Counted from the stretch's first letter, positions 8,076-17,248 are shown. The stretch: 64,000 bases of DNA from Flavobacterium reichenbachii (GCF_002217435.1 NZ_MUHF01000003.1:248001-312000); one strand, 5' to 3'. Numbers and translations: made by a program. The notes: generated by a model from the sequence alone, not told the origin.

Positions 8076-9257
8076 TTATCTAAATCTGTTTCTGACAATA
8101 ATGTTTTTCAGCTTGACTTTGAGATCTTCTCCAGTATCAAAAACCATCTGCTCGTTGTTAGGAAACGGAACGGCGCGTTTATTAAAATAGCCCAGATAAC
8201 TTTCGTCGCAGGCATTTCTGTCACCGCGGTAGGTAGAATAAACATTCTCAAAAATAAATTCGCTGGCCACAGGAAAAGACTGCAGTAACTCATTCGATTT
8301 TAAATTTACATAATCTACTTTTGCTGTCACCTGACACGCTTTATATTGTCTAAACTCGTAAATGTTGACTTTGATTGTTTTAAAATTATCGACTTTTATC
8401 GGGCGCCCCAAACTGTCTTTTACTGCATTTCCTCTGCCGTCAACCAGTGTTTTAACACCGTCTTTAATTTGTTTTTCTTTAATAAATTCTTTCTCTTTTA
8501 TCTGTTCCGGCGAAATGTATATTTCTCTAAAATTTACGATCAGCCCATAATCGTACGCAATACTTTTTTGTTTAACACTGTGATAAACCGTCCATTTGTC
8601 GTCTAATCCGTAGGTGCTGATGTCCAATAAATCATTTTGCAGCTGTTTCGGAATCACCATATTGGTTTCGTTTGTGGCATAAACATTTACAAAATCAGTT
8701 CCTTTAAATTCTGCATCAGCCATAAGTTTTTTGGCATTTTTATAATTTGGGTTAATGCTCTCTACATAACTCAAATCATCATATGCTTTTCTGGCATCTA
8801 ATTTATTTGGTGATTTTAGAAGAATTTGCGCGTTGTCGTACAAATATTTAGATAAATCGTTTTTGCTGTTTACAATCTGATCCGAATAATTATCAAACTG
8901 AAATTGAGCAGTTCTATTCTGCTTTAATAACTGAAGCGGTAATATTGGCCTGATTTTTTCCTGACGTTTGTTTAATTGGATGTAAGTAGTATAGATGCGC
9001 TCGAGATTGACAGGATTTTTTTCTTTTTCCATCATCTCAAGATTTCGTAAATCTCGGTCTTTTCCTTTTGCAAAGGCTTCTTCGAGTAAATACACATAAT
9101 CTTGTTTTCCTTTAGAGTCTTTTTTGGTTTTCAAAGCCTCGACAGCACGGTTTATGGCACCATCATAATCACCGTCACTCAGAAGCGACTGGGTAGTTTT
9201 TACACCGCAGGAAACCGCTAGAAATAAGATCGAAACCAGTAAAGTAATTTTTTGCAT
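8076..9257 (-). CDS. Lipoprotein with helical repeat-like N-terminal half
   Basis: 393 residues from the ATG at 9257 (MQKITLLVSILFLAVSCG); the lipobox LAVSC puts the lipidated Cys at residue 17. A longer frame adds 15 polar residues before the signal and is unlikely. The first half is helical and TPR/Sel1-like in spacing (LLSDGDYDGAINRAVEALK, then DARKAYDDLSYVESINPNYKNA). The second half is beta-rich with a cysteine pair in the region DRNACDESY. Probably anchored in the outer membrane facing the periplasm. No named function recognised. It ends in its own strong terminator. Confidence 0.75.
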   Translation of the reverse strand: MQKITLLVSILFLAVSCGVKTTQSLLSDGDYDGAINRAVEALKTKKDSKGKQDYVYLLEEAFAKGKDRDLRNLEMMEKEKNPVNLERIYTTYIQLNKRQEKIRPILPLQLLKQNRTAQFQFDNYSDQIVNSKNDLSKYLYDNAQILLKSPNKLDARKAYDDLSYVESINPNYKNAKKLMADAEFKGTDFVNVYATNETNMVIPKQLQNDLLDISTYGLDDKWTVYHSVKQKSIAYDYGLIVNFREIYISPEQIKEKEFIKEKQIKDGVKTLVDGRGNAVKDSLGRPIKVDNFKTIKVNIYEFRQYKACQVTAKVDYVNLKSNELLQSFPVASEFIFENVYSTYRGDRNACDESYLGYFNKRAVPFPNNEQMVFDTGEDLKVKLKNIIVRNRFR

Positions 9258-9385
9258 AAGTATAGCGTTTGAAGGTGTAAATATATCTTTTTTAACTTTC
9301 AACAGCTATGCCTTTTTCCAAATTATTTTGAGTGTCAGAGCGAGATATTTTCCTAACGTTATTTGCTTTTTTATTAGAAAACCAA

Positions 9386-9751
9386 CTATTCAGTCACTTT
9401 TTTGTACTCAAAAGTTCCTACCTGAGGAGAGGTAATGATACGTTTTTGGCTGTCAAAATAATCGATTTTAAATTTTACCGGAATTAGAACAGAAACAATA
9501 GTAAGTTCAGAATTGTCTTTAGATAATTCCCATTTTGCTTTATGAGATTCTTCGCCAATCAGGCTGTTAAAATCCCCATTTTCGTTAAAAATCTGAAAAA
9601 CCTGATCTGTTTTAAAATGTTCCTGAATGTTTTTTTCTTTTCCGTTTTTTGTCCATTTTACCAATTGCCATTTTCCTATAAGTTCTTTAGAAGTTTGTGC
9701 ATGTACTGTTAAGCCCAGTAAAAAGATAAATGCTAAAATTAATTTTCTCAT
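9386..9751 (-). CDS. Small exported lipocalin-like protein
   Basis: 121 residues with a Sec signal (MRKLILAFIFLLGLTVHAQ). The mature part begins TSKELIGKWQLVKW, the GxW element of lipocalin-like domains (the lipocalin_4/5 type common in Bacteroidota), followed by alternating short strands (VFQIFNENGDFNSLIG, KWELSKDNSELTIVSV) to the end. Probably binds or shields a small ligand in the periplasm; this is inference from the fold. It lies 94 bp from the next upstream gene on the same strand. Confidence 0.75.
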   Translation of the reverse strand: MRKLILAFIFLLGLTVHAQTSKELIGKWQLVKWTKNGKEKNIQEHFKTDQVFQIFNENGDFNSLIGEESHKAKWELSKDNSELTIVSVLIPVKFKIDYFDSQKRIITSPQVGTFEYKKVTE

Positions 9752-9844
9752 TTTGAATAGATTAAGGATTTCTAAATATAAATTTAGAAATTTTCTGAAT
9801 CAGAAAGAAAATTATTACGAATTATTTTTGAAGAACACAATTTA

Positions 9845-10564
9845 TCAGTCTTCCCACTTTTCAATTAAATTTTTGTTCCATAATTTTTGAGCAAAATCTT
9901 TAAAGGCTTTTTCCGCTTTTTTGAAATTTTCATCAAACTTAAATTCGCCTCCTATATATTGTGCTTTTCCATTATCCAAAACTCCAACCTGAACTTTATT
10001 TTCGCCTCGCATTGCGTATTTTTGTTTTCCTTCATACATAATAATTTTCATGTTAGAGGGACTTACATCTCCATGACAGACAGTTTTGTACATGATCCAC
10101 ACTTCTGCAATTCCGTTATTATTTAAGTCAGTAACCTGAAAAGTGTTTTTAACAAACGAAGCTGTAATGTCTACTGGACAATCTGCAATGTAATCGTAGA
10201 TTTTCCAGGTTTGCTGCGCTTTATTTCCTGACATTATATAATGATATACAAACAATTCGGCATCAGAACTATTCTCAGATTCGTGTTTAAATTTGCTGCT
10301 TACAAAATATCCGGTTTCGGTGGTAATTACAATATTATCGCCCAGTTTATCTTTCCAGCGAACGGCATTTTTTACAAAACCTTCGTATTTTATTGAACTC
10401 GGAAATTGTGTAGAATCTATTTTGTTTACTGTTAACGTAAAAGGTTCTTTGCTTGGAGAAACTTGCAATGTATCTTTTTCTGAAATTTGAGAAGCGTCTG
10501 TTTTTAATTCTTTTTTACAAGATATTGTAATTAAAGAGAGAAGGAGTAAAATTCTGATTTTCAT
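9845..10564 (-). CDS. Hypothetical lipoprotein
   Basis: 239 residues. The signal MKIRILLLLSLITISC has the lipobox ITISC with Cys at residue 16. The mature protein contains a stretch reminiscent of FG-GAP/calcium-loop repeats (VTDLNNNGIAEVWIMYK, near residue 150). It resembles, from memory only, flavobacterial proteins that databases label M949_RS01915-type surface polysaccharide proteins; I cannot confirm this. Eight bp from the upstream gene at 10573, so probably one transcription unit. Confidence 0.7.
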   Translation of the reverse strand: MKIRILLLLSLITISCKKELKTDASQISEKDTLQVSPSKEPFTLTVNKIDSTQFPSSIKYEGFVKNAVRWKDKLGDNIVITTETGYFVSSKFKHESENSSDAELFVYHYIMSGNKAQQTWKIYDYIADCPVDITASFVKNTFQVTDLNNNGIAEVWIMYKTVCHGDVSPSNMKIIMYEGKQKYAMRGENKVQVGVLDNGKAQYIGGEFKFDENFKKAEKAFKDFAQKLWNKNLIEKWED

Positions 10565-10572
10565 AGTAATAA

Positions 10573-10977
10573 TTAAATTTTATTTTTAATTAATCCTGTC
10601 ACAAGAACAGACAGCAGGGCAATAAATAAAGAGAAAATTACAGTAAAGATAGTTTCTTCGTTTCCAAATATTTGATCTCTAGGATGCCAAATATCATATA
10701 ATGTATTAAAAAAAAATAAAATATTAACCACAGCCAATAGTACTATGATAATTCGGATTGAATTTTTAACCGTCGTTTTTTTTCTATCTATTTGTTTAAA
10801 TACGATTAATAAGGCTGCTGTAAAAATAATAAAAGCAAATGTAAAATAATCTGTTATTTTTAGCGGCGGATTATGACCTGCAGCACCAGCAAGAAATCTT
10901 CCTGTGAGTAATACGGGAAGAATTAGAATTAAAATTGTCCGATAAATCAGGAAACTATAGTTGTAAATTTTATTCAT
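10573..10977 (-). CDS. Hypothetical four-helix membrane protein
   Basis: 134 residues with four hydrophobic segments: about residues 10-31 (LIYRTILILILPVLLTGRFL), 45-62, 75-92 (IIIVLLAVVNILFFF) and 108-130. A charged KQIDRKKTTVKN loop separates helices 2 and 3. No family recognised. Lies between two other small unknown genes on the same strand with short gaps. Confidence 0.65.
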   Translation of the reverse strand: MNKIYNYSFLIYRTILILILPVLLTGRFLAGAAGHNPPLKITDYFTFAFIIFTAALLIVFKQIDRKKTTVKNSIRIIIVLLAVVNILFFFNTLYDIWHPRDQIFGNEETIFTVIFSLFIALLSVLVTGLIKNKI

Positions 10978-11012
10978 TATTTTTATTCCAATTTAATATT
11001 CAGCATTAAATA

Positions 11013-11378
11013 CTAAAATTTGGTTCTAATCTTTACCTGATAGACAATTTCCCAAAATATAATAGATAAAACGGCATTGGTAAATATTGCGGTTTTAACC
11101 TGATACGGATCATATTTTAAAAATAGATGTAAATTGGTAAATTTTAAAGCTAAAAATAAAGCCAAAGCAGCAATTCCAGCAGAGCATAATATATTTAATA
11201 GAGGTTTCCACTTTAAAGCTAAAAAAGCATAAATAAGATTTAAAACACCAAAACCACAGCCCAAAGTTATATACGGATCTGTTTTTAATATTTCGCCCAG
11301 CGACAGTAGAAAGTGGGTTGAAGTAAGATATAAAAAGAACAGTATAGAGTAAAGGAGGATTCTTATTTGTGGTTTCAT
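11013..11378 (-). CDS. Hypothetical four-helix membrane protein
   Basis: 121 residues with four hydrophobic helices, roughly 5-28, 38-58, 61-82 and 95-115 (IFTNAVLSIIFWEIVYQV). Short, basic termini. An overlapping frame at 11110-11487 on the same strand lacks coding character, so this frame is preferred. The size and layout resemble the 10573-10977 protein, but no clear sequence similarity is visible. Confidence 0.6.
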   Translation of the reverse strand: MKPQIRILLYSILFFLYLTSTHFLLSLGEILKTDPYITLGCGFGVLNLIYAFLALKWKPLLNILCSAGIAALALFLALKFTNLHLFLKYDPYQVKTAIFTNAVLSIIFWEIVYQVKIRTKF

Positions 11379-11497
11379 TTAGTTTATTTTTTAATTTATC
11401 GAAATTACGAATTAAAAATGAAGCTTGGATTAAATTATTCTTCGTGTTGATTGAATTACTAATTAATTTTGATGTTTTTTTATACAATTAAATTATC

Positions 11498-12448
11498 TCA
11501 ATTTTTACAATTTTCTACCTGAATCGTATCCAAATCAGATCCATATTTTGCTCTATAACCTAATTTAAAAGCGCTTTCAATATCGATACACGCTTTTTTA
11601 GAATCTTTCATTTTAATGTAAACTAGAGCCCTGTTTCTAAAGGCATATGAATTTTCAGGACGAAGTTTTATCGATTTATTGACATCCTCTAATGCTTGTT
11701 TGGTAAAACCTAATTGTAAATTAGAGTAACTCCGATTATTATAAGGTAAAGGCTCGTTAGGTTCGTCTTTAATAATTTTGCTAAATATTTTTTTTGCTTT
11801 CTCATGCTGACCAGCCTGTTGATAAAGCCATGCTAGAGCATTCCAAATATTATTAAGATTAGGATTGATTTCTGTTGTTTTTTCATAATAAAAAATAGCT
11901 TTTTCTATATTTTTTTCCTCTTGATTAGTATAGCCTAAAATCATTGCTGCTCTATAATTTTTTTTATCTAGTTCATATGATTTTTCGAAATTTTGATTTG
12001 CATTAATTTTAAAAAGCCTTTTTAAATCAATAGTGCCCAACATATAATATATAGAACTTTTTATAGAATCATTGGAAGCATAAGGAAGATATTTTGATAA
12101 TGAACTCGAAGAACTGGCCAGCTGATCCATATTTAGTTCTAAAATAGCTTGTAAAATTAGAAGTTCATTTTTTTTATCTTTTTCGTCAATAGAATTCAGT
12201 AATTGATATGCCTTTTCGTTTTCTTCTTTCTCAAGTAACGGCATTATTTGTTTTACAAGTTCTATATTTTTTTTTGAAATTTTTGTACTGTCAAGAACAT
12301 CAGCAACATTTAATTGATATTCTGCCGTTTGTCTAAAATCTAAAGGATCAGTGCTTTTTACAATAGTTTCTGTCTTTTTTATTTTTTGTGCATTTATAAA
12401 ATTGCAAGTAAAAATAATAAGTAATAGATGTAGAATGATTTGCTTCAT
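11498..12448 (-). CDS. Exported tetratricopeptide-repeat protein
   Basis: 316 residues with a Sec signal peptide (MKQIILHLLLIIFTCNFINAQ). Several TPR motifs are clear in the second half: NFEKSYELDKKNYRAAMILGY, then IEKAIFYYEKTTEINPNLN (near 180), NALAWLYQQAGQHEKAKKIF (near 205), LPYNNRSYSNLQLGFTKQALED (near 235) and SYAFRNRALVYIKMKDSKKA (near 270). The protein probably acts as a periplasmic scaffold; partners are unknown. Confidence 0.85.
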   Translation of the reverse strand: MKQIILHLLLIIFTCNFINAQKIKKTETIVKSTDPLDFRQTAEYQLNVADVLDSTKISKKNIELVKQIMPLLEKEENEKAYQLLNSIDEKDKKNELLILQAILELNMDQLASSSSSLSKYLPYASNDSIKSSIYYMLGTIDLKRLFKINANQNFEKSYELDKKNYRAAMILGYTNQEEKNIEKAIFYYEKTTEINPNLNNIWNALAWLYQQAGQHEKAKKIFSKIIKDEPNEPLPYNNRSYSNLQLGFTKQALEDVNKSIKLRPENSYAFRNRALVYIKMKDSKKACIDIESAFKLGYRAKYGSDLDTIQVENCKN

Positions 12449-12541
12449 TTACTAACGGTCTGTTTTTGGTTTATTTGGATCATATTTCAGCTTAATTAGT
12501 TTCTTATTTGATAAATTCAGAAGGAGAGATGTAGTCCATGA

Positions 12542-12991
12542 TTATTGCAAAATCGCCTCTATTTTAGTTTCTGATTTTTCTTTTATTTTACTGTCTGGGC
12601 GAAAACTCCAGATGATCAGGAATTTTCCTTTTGCAAGATATTCTTCCGGGCGTTCATCAGTGGGCTGGCCTTCTTTTCCCCATAATAATCCTTGCAGAAA
12701 TCTATCGCCTTTAAAGGTGTGTTCAAATTCAAAATACATGATAGATCCGCTGTCACCTTTATTTTTAAAACTTTGAATTTGTTTGCTTTTTACAGTTCCC
12801 ACAATATTACTGTAGGTTTCAATATCAGTATAAAAATTGCAAGCCTGAGGATTAACGCAGATCTGACCGTCGTTAGCAGTGTATCCTTTTGGAATTTCTT
12901 TCGGTTTTAGTTTTAAATCGGCAAGAGTCTGGCTGAATAAATTGGTAGTAAGTAAGAGGAATAATACAGATAGTGGAATCGTAAATTTCAT
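12542..12991 (-). CDS. Small exported hypothetical protein
   Basis: 149 residues with a Sec signal (MKFTIPLSVLFLLLTTNLFSQ). The mature protein has two cysteines close together (GQICVNPQACNFY, near residues 45-52), likely disulfide-bonded after export, and a C-terminal strand-rich part. No domain recognised. Lies 93 bp ahead of the TPR gene on the same strand. Confidence 0.7.
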   Translation of the reverse strand: MKFTIPLSVLFLLLTTNLFSQTLADLKLKPKEIPKGYTANDGQICVNPQACNFYTDIETYSNIVGTVKSKQIQSFKNKGDSGSIMYFEFEHTFKGDRFLQGLLWGKEGQPTDERPEEYLAKGKFLIIWSFRPDSKIKEKSETKIEAILQ

Positions 12992-13206
12992 TGATTTTTA
13001 GGTTTGGATATGGCTAAAATAATATTTTTATTTGAGTTAATGGAATTTCATTTTGGTTTGAAATAGTAAAAAAATCTAACACAATGTTTCCTGAATTTTG
13101 CAGGATGAAATAAAAAGATGCTACTTTGGTTAAGTTTAAACGAGTCAATTTTATACCTTGCAGTCTTGGTACGCAAAAGTATTATCAGGAAATTAAATAG
13201 AAAACG

Positions 13207-13656
13207 ATGAGATTAATTTTAGCTTTTGGAATAACATTTCTTCTTTTTACTAATATTAGAGCACAGGATACAATACGGCTGCAAAGAAAACCACATGTTA
13301 TTTTGAAAAGCTGGTATCCTGAATTTAAAGAATTTCCTGAATTAAAAGTAGGAGAAACTAAAATTCTATTTACAATAATTCCAGACTTGAAAAACACTTT
13401 TATTCTTGACAACGATATTAATTTGATCCCTGTAAATGGTTTGCTCGAAATTGTAGAAACCGAAAAATCAAATCAATATTTGGTTAAGGTAAACAAAGCC
13501 GAATCAAAATACATTGAATTTGAGATTTGGTTTGATTTAGGAAATTTCACAATTCTTTTAAAGAAAAATTCTCAGTGGGAAGATGTAAGAAACGTTTATC
13601 CTTTTAAAGATAATAGAATAATGATGCAAAAGATAAGGCTTAAAATAGCAAAATAA
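13207..13656 (+). CDS. Small exported hypothetical protein
   Basis: 149 residues starting MRLILAFGITFLLFTNIRAQ, a Sec signal. The mature part is strand-rich, with FKEFPELKVGETKILFTI and WEDVRNVYPFKDNRI. No domain recognised. Divergent from the gene at 12542-12991, with about 215 bp between the starts and no clear TAnnTTTG box in it. Confidence 0.7.
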   Translation: MRLILAFGITFLLFTNIRAQDTIRLQRKPHVILKSWYPEFKEFPELKVGETKILFTIIPDLKNTFILDNDINLIPVNGLLEIVETEKSNQYLVKVNKAESKYIEFEIWFDLGNFTILLKKNSQWEDVRNVYPFKDNRIMMQKIRLKIAK

Positions 13657-13697
13657 GCCTGAGAGTTTAGCTGAAAATGATATCATTCACTATAGAA

Positions 13698-13746
13698 CTT
13701 TGACAAAGTTTCGCAATCATGTTATTTCTCTCCCGAAGCCTCGGGA
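13698..13746. repeat. Two short palindromes in the 3' intergenic region
   Basis: ACTTTGACAAAGT at 13698-13710 and TCCCGAAGCCTCGGGA at 13731-13746. The second belongs to the TCCCGA-N4-TCGGGA family seen at several other places in the window. They lie between two convergent genes. Confidence 0.6.
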
Positions 13747-13835
13747 CCAGCATAAGAGGATATCACTTCCAGCGGGGCTAGATTATAAATTTATTTTTTA
13801 GAAGTCTTTAATTTCAGTATCTGCATAGCTGTAAA

Positions 13836-14996
13836 TTAAATATATCTCAACCACCAGTGCTGCTTTTCAGTTTTATATTTTCCAAACCATTTAGAAGGTT
13901 TGTAAAGTAAAGCCACGACAAAAATCCAGATCAGATAGATTGCCCAAAGTGATAAACCACTTTCTAAACCCTTTGGTCTTCCAAAAGTTCCCGAAGCAAA
14001 TTCAAATTGCGTCCAGTTAAAACCTTGAGAAAAAAGCATAATTAAAGTGAGAATATGAATGACATAAAAATGAACGATGAAATAAAACAAAGGCACTTTT
14101 CCGTAACCTAAAGCCACTTTTTTAATTCCGTTTTGAAATTGTTCTGCAAAAGCAAGCAGTAAAAACAAAACTCCTAAAGTTATCAGACAAAACAGGAGTG
14201 AAGGCGGATATTTGGTGACATTCATAAAAGACAAAAATGTAAAGACAGCATCTTTCTGTGTTGCCCATAAAACCGGATCACCATAAATATTTATAAACCG
14301 AATGGCGATAAATAAGCCCAAAGTGCCGAGACCAATTTTTACAAATAGTTTTTTTCTTTTTTCCTCTTCAAGTGCAAAGAATTTACCCGTTGCAAAACCA
14401 ACCAGCATAATGCCCAGCCAGGGAATTGGAGGATATCCCATAATAAAAGCTCTTCCGGAAAACGGAATTACAATTGGACTAAAAAATGGTGATAAAACGG
14501 CTTTCAAAATCGAGTTTTCTGCAAATGGAATAAGTGGTAAGAGATTATGACAAAAGATTATGATCAATCCGATAATTCCCAATATTTTGGAACGGATTTT
14601 TAACAGCAATCCTAAAATAATAAAACCGAAACCTATTGCGGCTATCACTTCGAATAATAGGGTATGAAAACCAATATCGAAAAACAATCCAAAATTGAAA
14701 ATAGTAAATTCAACAACTATTAACCAAAAACCTCTTTTTAATAAATACTGTCTTGTTTGGGCAATATTATTATTGTTTTGAAGGGAAAGATAAACCGAGG
14801 TTCCTGCCAGAAAAACAAAAATTGGCGCACATAAGTGGGTGATCCAACGTGTAAAAAACAGCAAAGGTGTAGTAGTTGCCAGATCCGTCGGACTTTGTGT
14901 AATAGAATCTATATGCAGCAAATCCCGAACATGATCAAGAGCCATAATAATCATTACAATGCCGCGGACTATGTCTATAGATGGCTGTCGTTTCAT
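13836..14996 (-). CDS. DUF1624/heparan-alpha-glucosaminide N-acetyltransferase-like membrane protein
   Basis: 386 residues, about ten membrane segments. The N-terminus MKRQPSIDIVRGIVMIIMALDH matches the acyltransferase-3/DUF1624 entry motif, where the DxxRG and LDH residues are conserved; TRWITHLCAPIFVFLAGTS follows at residues 50-68. Related proteins transfer acetyl groups across the inner membrane to sugars. The acceptor is unknown and no polysaccharide genes are adjacent. Single gene. Confidence 0.88.
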   Translation of the reverse strand: MKRQPSIDIVRGIVMIIMALDHVRDLLHIDSITQSPTDLATTTPLLFFTRWITHLCAPIFVFLAGTSVYLSLQNNNNIAQTRQYLLKRGFWLIVVEFTIFNFGLFFDIGFHTLLFEVIAAIGFGFIILGLLLKIRSKILGIIGLIIIFCHNLLPLIPFAENSILKAVLSPFFSPIVIPFSGRAFIMGYPPIPWLGIMLVGFATGKFFALEEEKRKKLFVKIGLGTLGLFIAIRFINIYGDPVLWATQKDAVFTFLSFMNVTKYPPSLLFCLITLGVLFLLLAFAEQFQNGIKKVALGYGKVPLFYFIVHFYVIHILTLIMLFSQGFNWTQFEFASGTFGRPKGLESGLSLWAIYLIWIFVVALLYKPSKWFGKYKTEKQHWWLRYI

Positions 14997-15098
14997 GGTT
15001 TTGATTTTTAAATAGTTAAAGTAAATCTAATAAAATATTTTTAAGTTTTTATAAAGTTACTTTATCGATTTTAGTTTTTCCTTATTTTACTTGCTAGT

Positions 15099-15131
15099 AA
15101 ACCCGACAGGTTTTTAAAACCTGTCGGGTTT
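15099..15131. repeat. CCCGACAGG palindrome, copy 1
   Basis: Perfect 16-bp arms (15099-15114 and 15116-15131) around a single T. The same arms return at 42676-42707. It lies in the intergenic stretch 15001-15258, which otherwise holds only the degenerate repeat at 15181-15210. Confidence 0.75.
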
Positions 15132-15180
15132 GTTATTTCTCATTCTTCAAAATTACAAATGTTGTGGTTATTTTACGAGT

Positions 15181-15210
15181 CTTCGACTTCGCTCAGCCTG
15201 ACAAACGTTT
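15181..15210. repeat. Degenerate CTCAGCCTGACAAACG repeat
   Basis: ACTTCGCTCAGCCTGACAAA with flanks; a related copy (GATTCACTCAGCCCGACAGA) is at 15728-15752. The pair brackets the small lipoprotein gene at 15259-15678. Confidence 0.45.
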
Positions 15211-15258
15211 CAAAATCTACATTGAAAAAACAAGTGGTGAGGGAATTAGATTTTAATT

Positions 15259-15678
15259 TTAATTTGAAAATTGATTCTTATTTTTCTTTATAAGTTTAAA
15301 AGAATCATACCTAAAAACTTTCGCTTTTTTAAGTTGTTGTTCGGTAGTCTTTTGTTCGTAAGATGAAGGAATTCCTTTGTCATTATAAAATTGTCCAGTG
15401 AGTTCTAGATAATGATCAAAATTTCCTTTTCTGTAAAATGCATTAGGAATTTTATTATTGTCATTAGATGGTTCAATGAAGATACAATCTGTTTCTTTAA
15501 TTTGATAATTGAAATTTGATTTGTAAAATTTTGTTTCAATGAAATTTGCACAATCACATGCCCAGTTTACATATGATACTTCGATTGTTTCATGAATGGC
15601 TGAAAGCTTTTGAGGTTGAGTATTACAACTTATTAATAATAACAACAAAAAAGGATATAAGGATTTTAAAAGTCTCAT
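15259..15678 (-). CDS. Small hypothetical lipoprotein
   Basis: 139 residues. Signal MRLLKSLYPFLLLLLISC with lipobox LLISC, Cys at 18. The mature part carries a cysteine pair NWACDCANFIETKFY near residue 40 and a further Cys in ETDCIFIEP. The C-terminus is basic and helical. No named family recognised. It has its own promoter box and is flanked by related repeats. Confidence 0.7.
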   Translation of the reverse strand: MRLLKSLYPFLLLLLISCNTQPQKLSAIHETIEVSYVNWACDCANFIETKFYKSNFNYQIKETDCIFIEPSNDNNKIPNAFYRKGNFDHYLELTGQFYNDKGIPSSYEQKTTEQQLKKAKVFRYDSFKLIKKNKNQFSN

Positions 15679-15697
15679 TGTTTTTAATTTAAAAAGA

Positions 15698-15705
15698 CAA
15701 ATATA
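15698..15705 (-). promoter_or_regulatory. -7 box of the 15.3-15.7 kb lipoprotein gene
   Basis: TATATTTG on the minus strand, 20 bases before the ATG. Confidence 0.5.
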
Positions 15706-15727
15706 GAGAGATAATTTTTATTTTTTC

Positions 15728-15752
15728 TGCATTAGATTCACTCAGCCCGACA
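15728..15752. repeat. Second degenerate CTCAGCCCGACAGACG repeat
   Basis: Related to 15181-15210; see that entry. Confidence 0.4.
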
Positions 15753-15799
15753 GACGTTTACCAATCTGAAATCTAAACTCTAAAATCAGAAATCTACAA

Positions 15800-15834
15800 T
15801 AAAAAAAATCCCGCCTCAATTAAGAAACGGGATT
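15800..15834 (-). terminator. lysA terminator
   Basis: AATCCCG / CGGGATT hairpin with an internal loop, followed on the minus strand by eight T residues, shortly after the lysA stop. Confidence 0.75.
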
Positions 15835-15860
15835 CAATAGATATTCTCTTTTTTTTTATT

Positions 15861-17084
15861 TTAAACTGTCGCAGCAATTTCTTCTGGCAGTGGAATTTGA
15901 TTTTTAAGTAAGTCTTCGAATGTTTCGTGCTGACGAATTAAGATTCCTTTTCCGTCTTTCCAAAGCACTTCGGCTGGTTTGTATCTTGAATTGTAGTTTG
16001 AAGCCATTGAAAAACAATATGCTCCTGCGTTTCTGAAAGCTAAAATATCGCCTTCGGTAATTTCAGAAATTCTGCGGTTGTTGGCAAAAGTATCTGTTTC
16101 GCAAATGTATCCTACAACCGAGTAAAAACGCTCTTTTCCTTTTGGGTTCGAGATGTTTTCGATATAATGTTGTGAACCGTAAAACATCGGACGAATTAAG
16201 TGGTTGAAACCACTGTCAACTCCGGCAAAAACTGTTGAGGTTGTTTGTTTTACTACGTTTACTTTTGCTAAGAAGAAACCTGCTTCACTCACTAGGAATT
16301 TTCCTGGCTCGAAAATCAACGTTAAATCTCTGCCATATTCTGCACAGAAAGCATTGAATCTTTTTGATAGTTTTTTACCAAGTTCTTCGATGTCTGTTTC
16401 GATATCGTCTTTTTTGTATGGAACTTTGAATCCGCTTCCGAAATCTAAAAATTCTAAATCTTTAAAGTGTTTTGCCGTATCAAACAAAATTTCAGCAGCA
16501 TACAAGAATACTTCGATATCTAAAATATCAGATCCTGTGTGCATGTGAATTCCAACAATACTCATTTTTGTATTCTCTACAATTCTCAAGATATGCGGAA
16601 TCTGGTGTACCGAAATTCCGAATTTACTATCGATATGTCCCACAGAAATATTAGCATTTCCTCCCGCCATTACGTGTGGATTGATACGAATACATACCGG
16701 AATTTGAGGATATTTTGTTCCGAATTGCTCCAGAATAGATAAGTTATCAATATTGATTTGTACACCCATTGCGGCCACTTCTTCGATTTCTTCAAGTGAA
16801 ACTCCGTTTGGTGTAAAGAAGATTTTTTCAGGTTCATAGCCAGCATGAAGTCCCAATAAAACTTCTTGAATTGATACAGTATCTAAACCAGACCCCATGT
16901 TCTTTAATAACTGAAGAATCGCAACGTTTGACAATGCCTTCATGGCGTAATTAACTCTCAAGTTTTCTACCTTAGAGAAAGCTTTAGTTAATCTGTTGTA
17001 CTGAGATTGGATTTTTTCGGCATCGTAAACATACAATGGACTTCCAAATTGGTCTGCTAACTGCAGTAAATCTTTTGCTTGCAT
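15861..17084 (-). CDS. lysA: Diaminopimelate decarboxylase
   Basis: Last step of lysine biosynthesis: meso-diaminopimelate to L-lysine and CO2, PLP-dependent, cytoplasmic. 407 residues from the ATG at 17084. A longer frame exists but starts upstream of the promoter box. The PLP lysine is in NYAMKA (Lys49); the barrel carries HMHTGSDI and LDFGSGF; the C-terminal domain has EPGKFLVSEAG, the substrate Cys in YICETDTFA and NAGAYCFSMASNYNSR. Monocistronic, between its promoter and terminator. Confidence 0.95.
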   Translation of the reverse strand: MQAKDLLQLADQFGSPLYVYDAEKIQSQYNRLTKAFSKVENLRVNYAMKALSNVAILQLLKNMGSGLDTVSIQEVLLGLHAGYEPEKIFFTPNGVSLEEIEEVAAMGVQINIDNLSILEQFGTKYPQIPVCIRINPHVMAGGNANISVGHIDSKFGISVHQIPHILRIVENTKMSIVGIHMHTGSDILDIEVFLYAAEILFDTAKHFKDLEFLDFGSGFKVPYKKDDIETDIEELGKKLSKRFNAFCAEYGRDLTLIFEPGKFLVSEAGFFLAKVNVVKQTTSTVFAGVDSGFNHLIRPMFYGSQHYIENISNPKGKERFYSVVGYICETDTFANNRRISEITEGDILAFRNAGAYCFSMASNYNSRYKPAEVLWKDGKGILIRQHETFEDLLKNQIPLPEEIAATV

Positions 17085-17101
17085 TTTTAAATCATTTTGG
17101 G

Positions 17102-17109
17102 CAAAGTTA
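17102..17109 (-). promoter_or_regulatory. lysA -7 box
   Basis: TAACTTTG on the minus strand, 17 bases before the ATG at 17084. It gives a very short leader and rules out the longer reading frame starting at 17153. Confidence 0.6.
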
Positions 17110-17248
17110 TTACACTTTTGAGTAACGGCAAATTTTTTGTAGAAAAATAACAAATTATAACAAAATGTTTAATTTTAAACAAAAATCGACTTAAATCAAA
17201 TTTTTATAAAACTACCATGCGTGCCTAGTAAAAGTTGCTAAATTACTA

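Noticed and set aside
11110-11487. Alternative minus-strand frame of 125 codons overlapping 11013-11378
   Set aside because: Asn/Ser/Lys-rich composition without a regular helix pattern; the other frame gives a clean four-helix membrane protein.
15099-15131. CCCGACAGG palindrome as an insertion-sequence end
   Set aside because: No transposase remnant or target duplication is visible near either copy.
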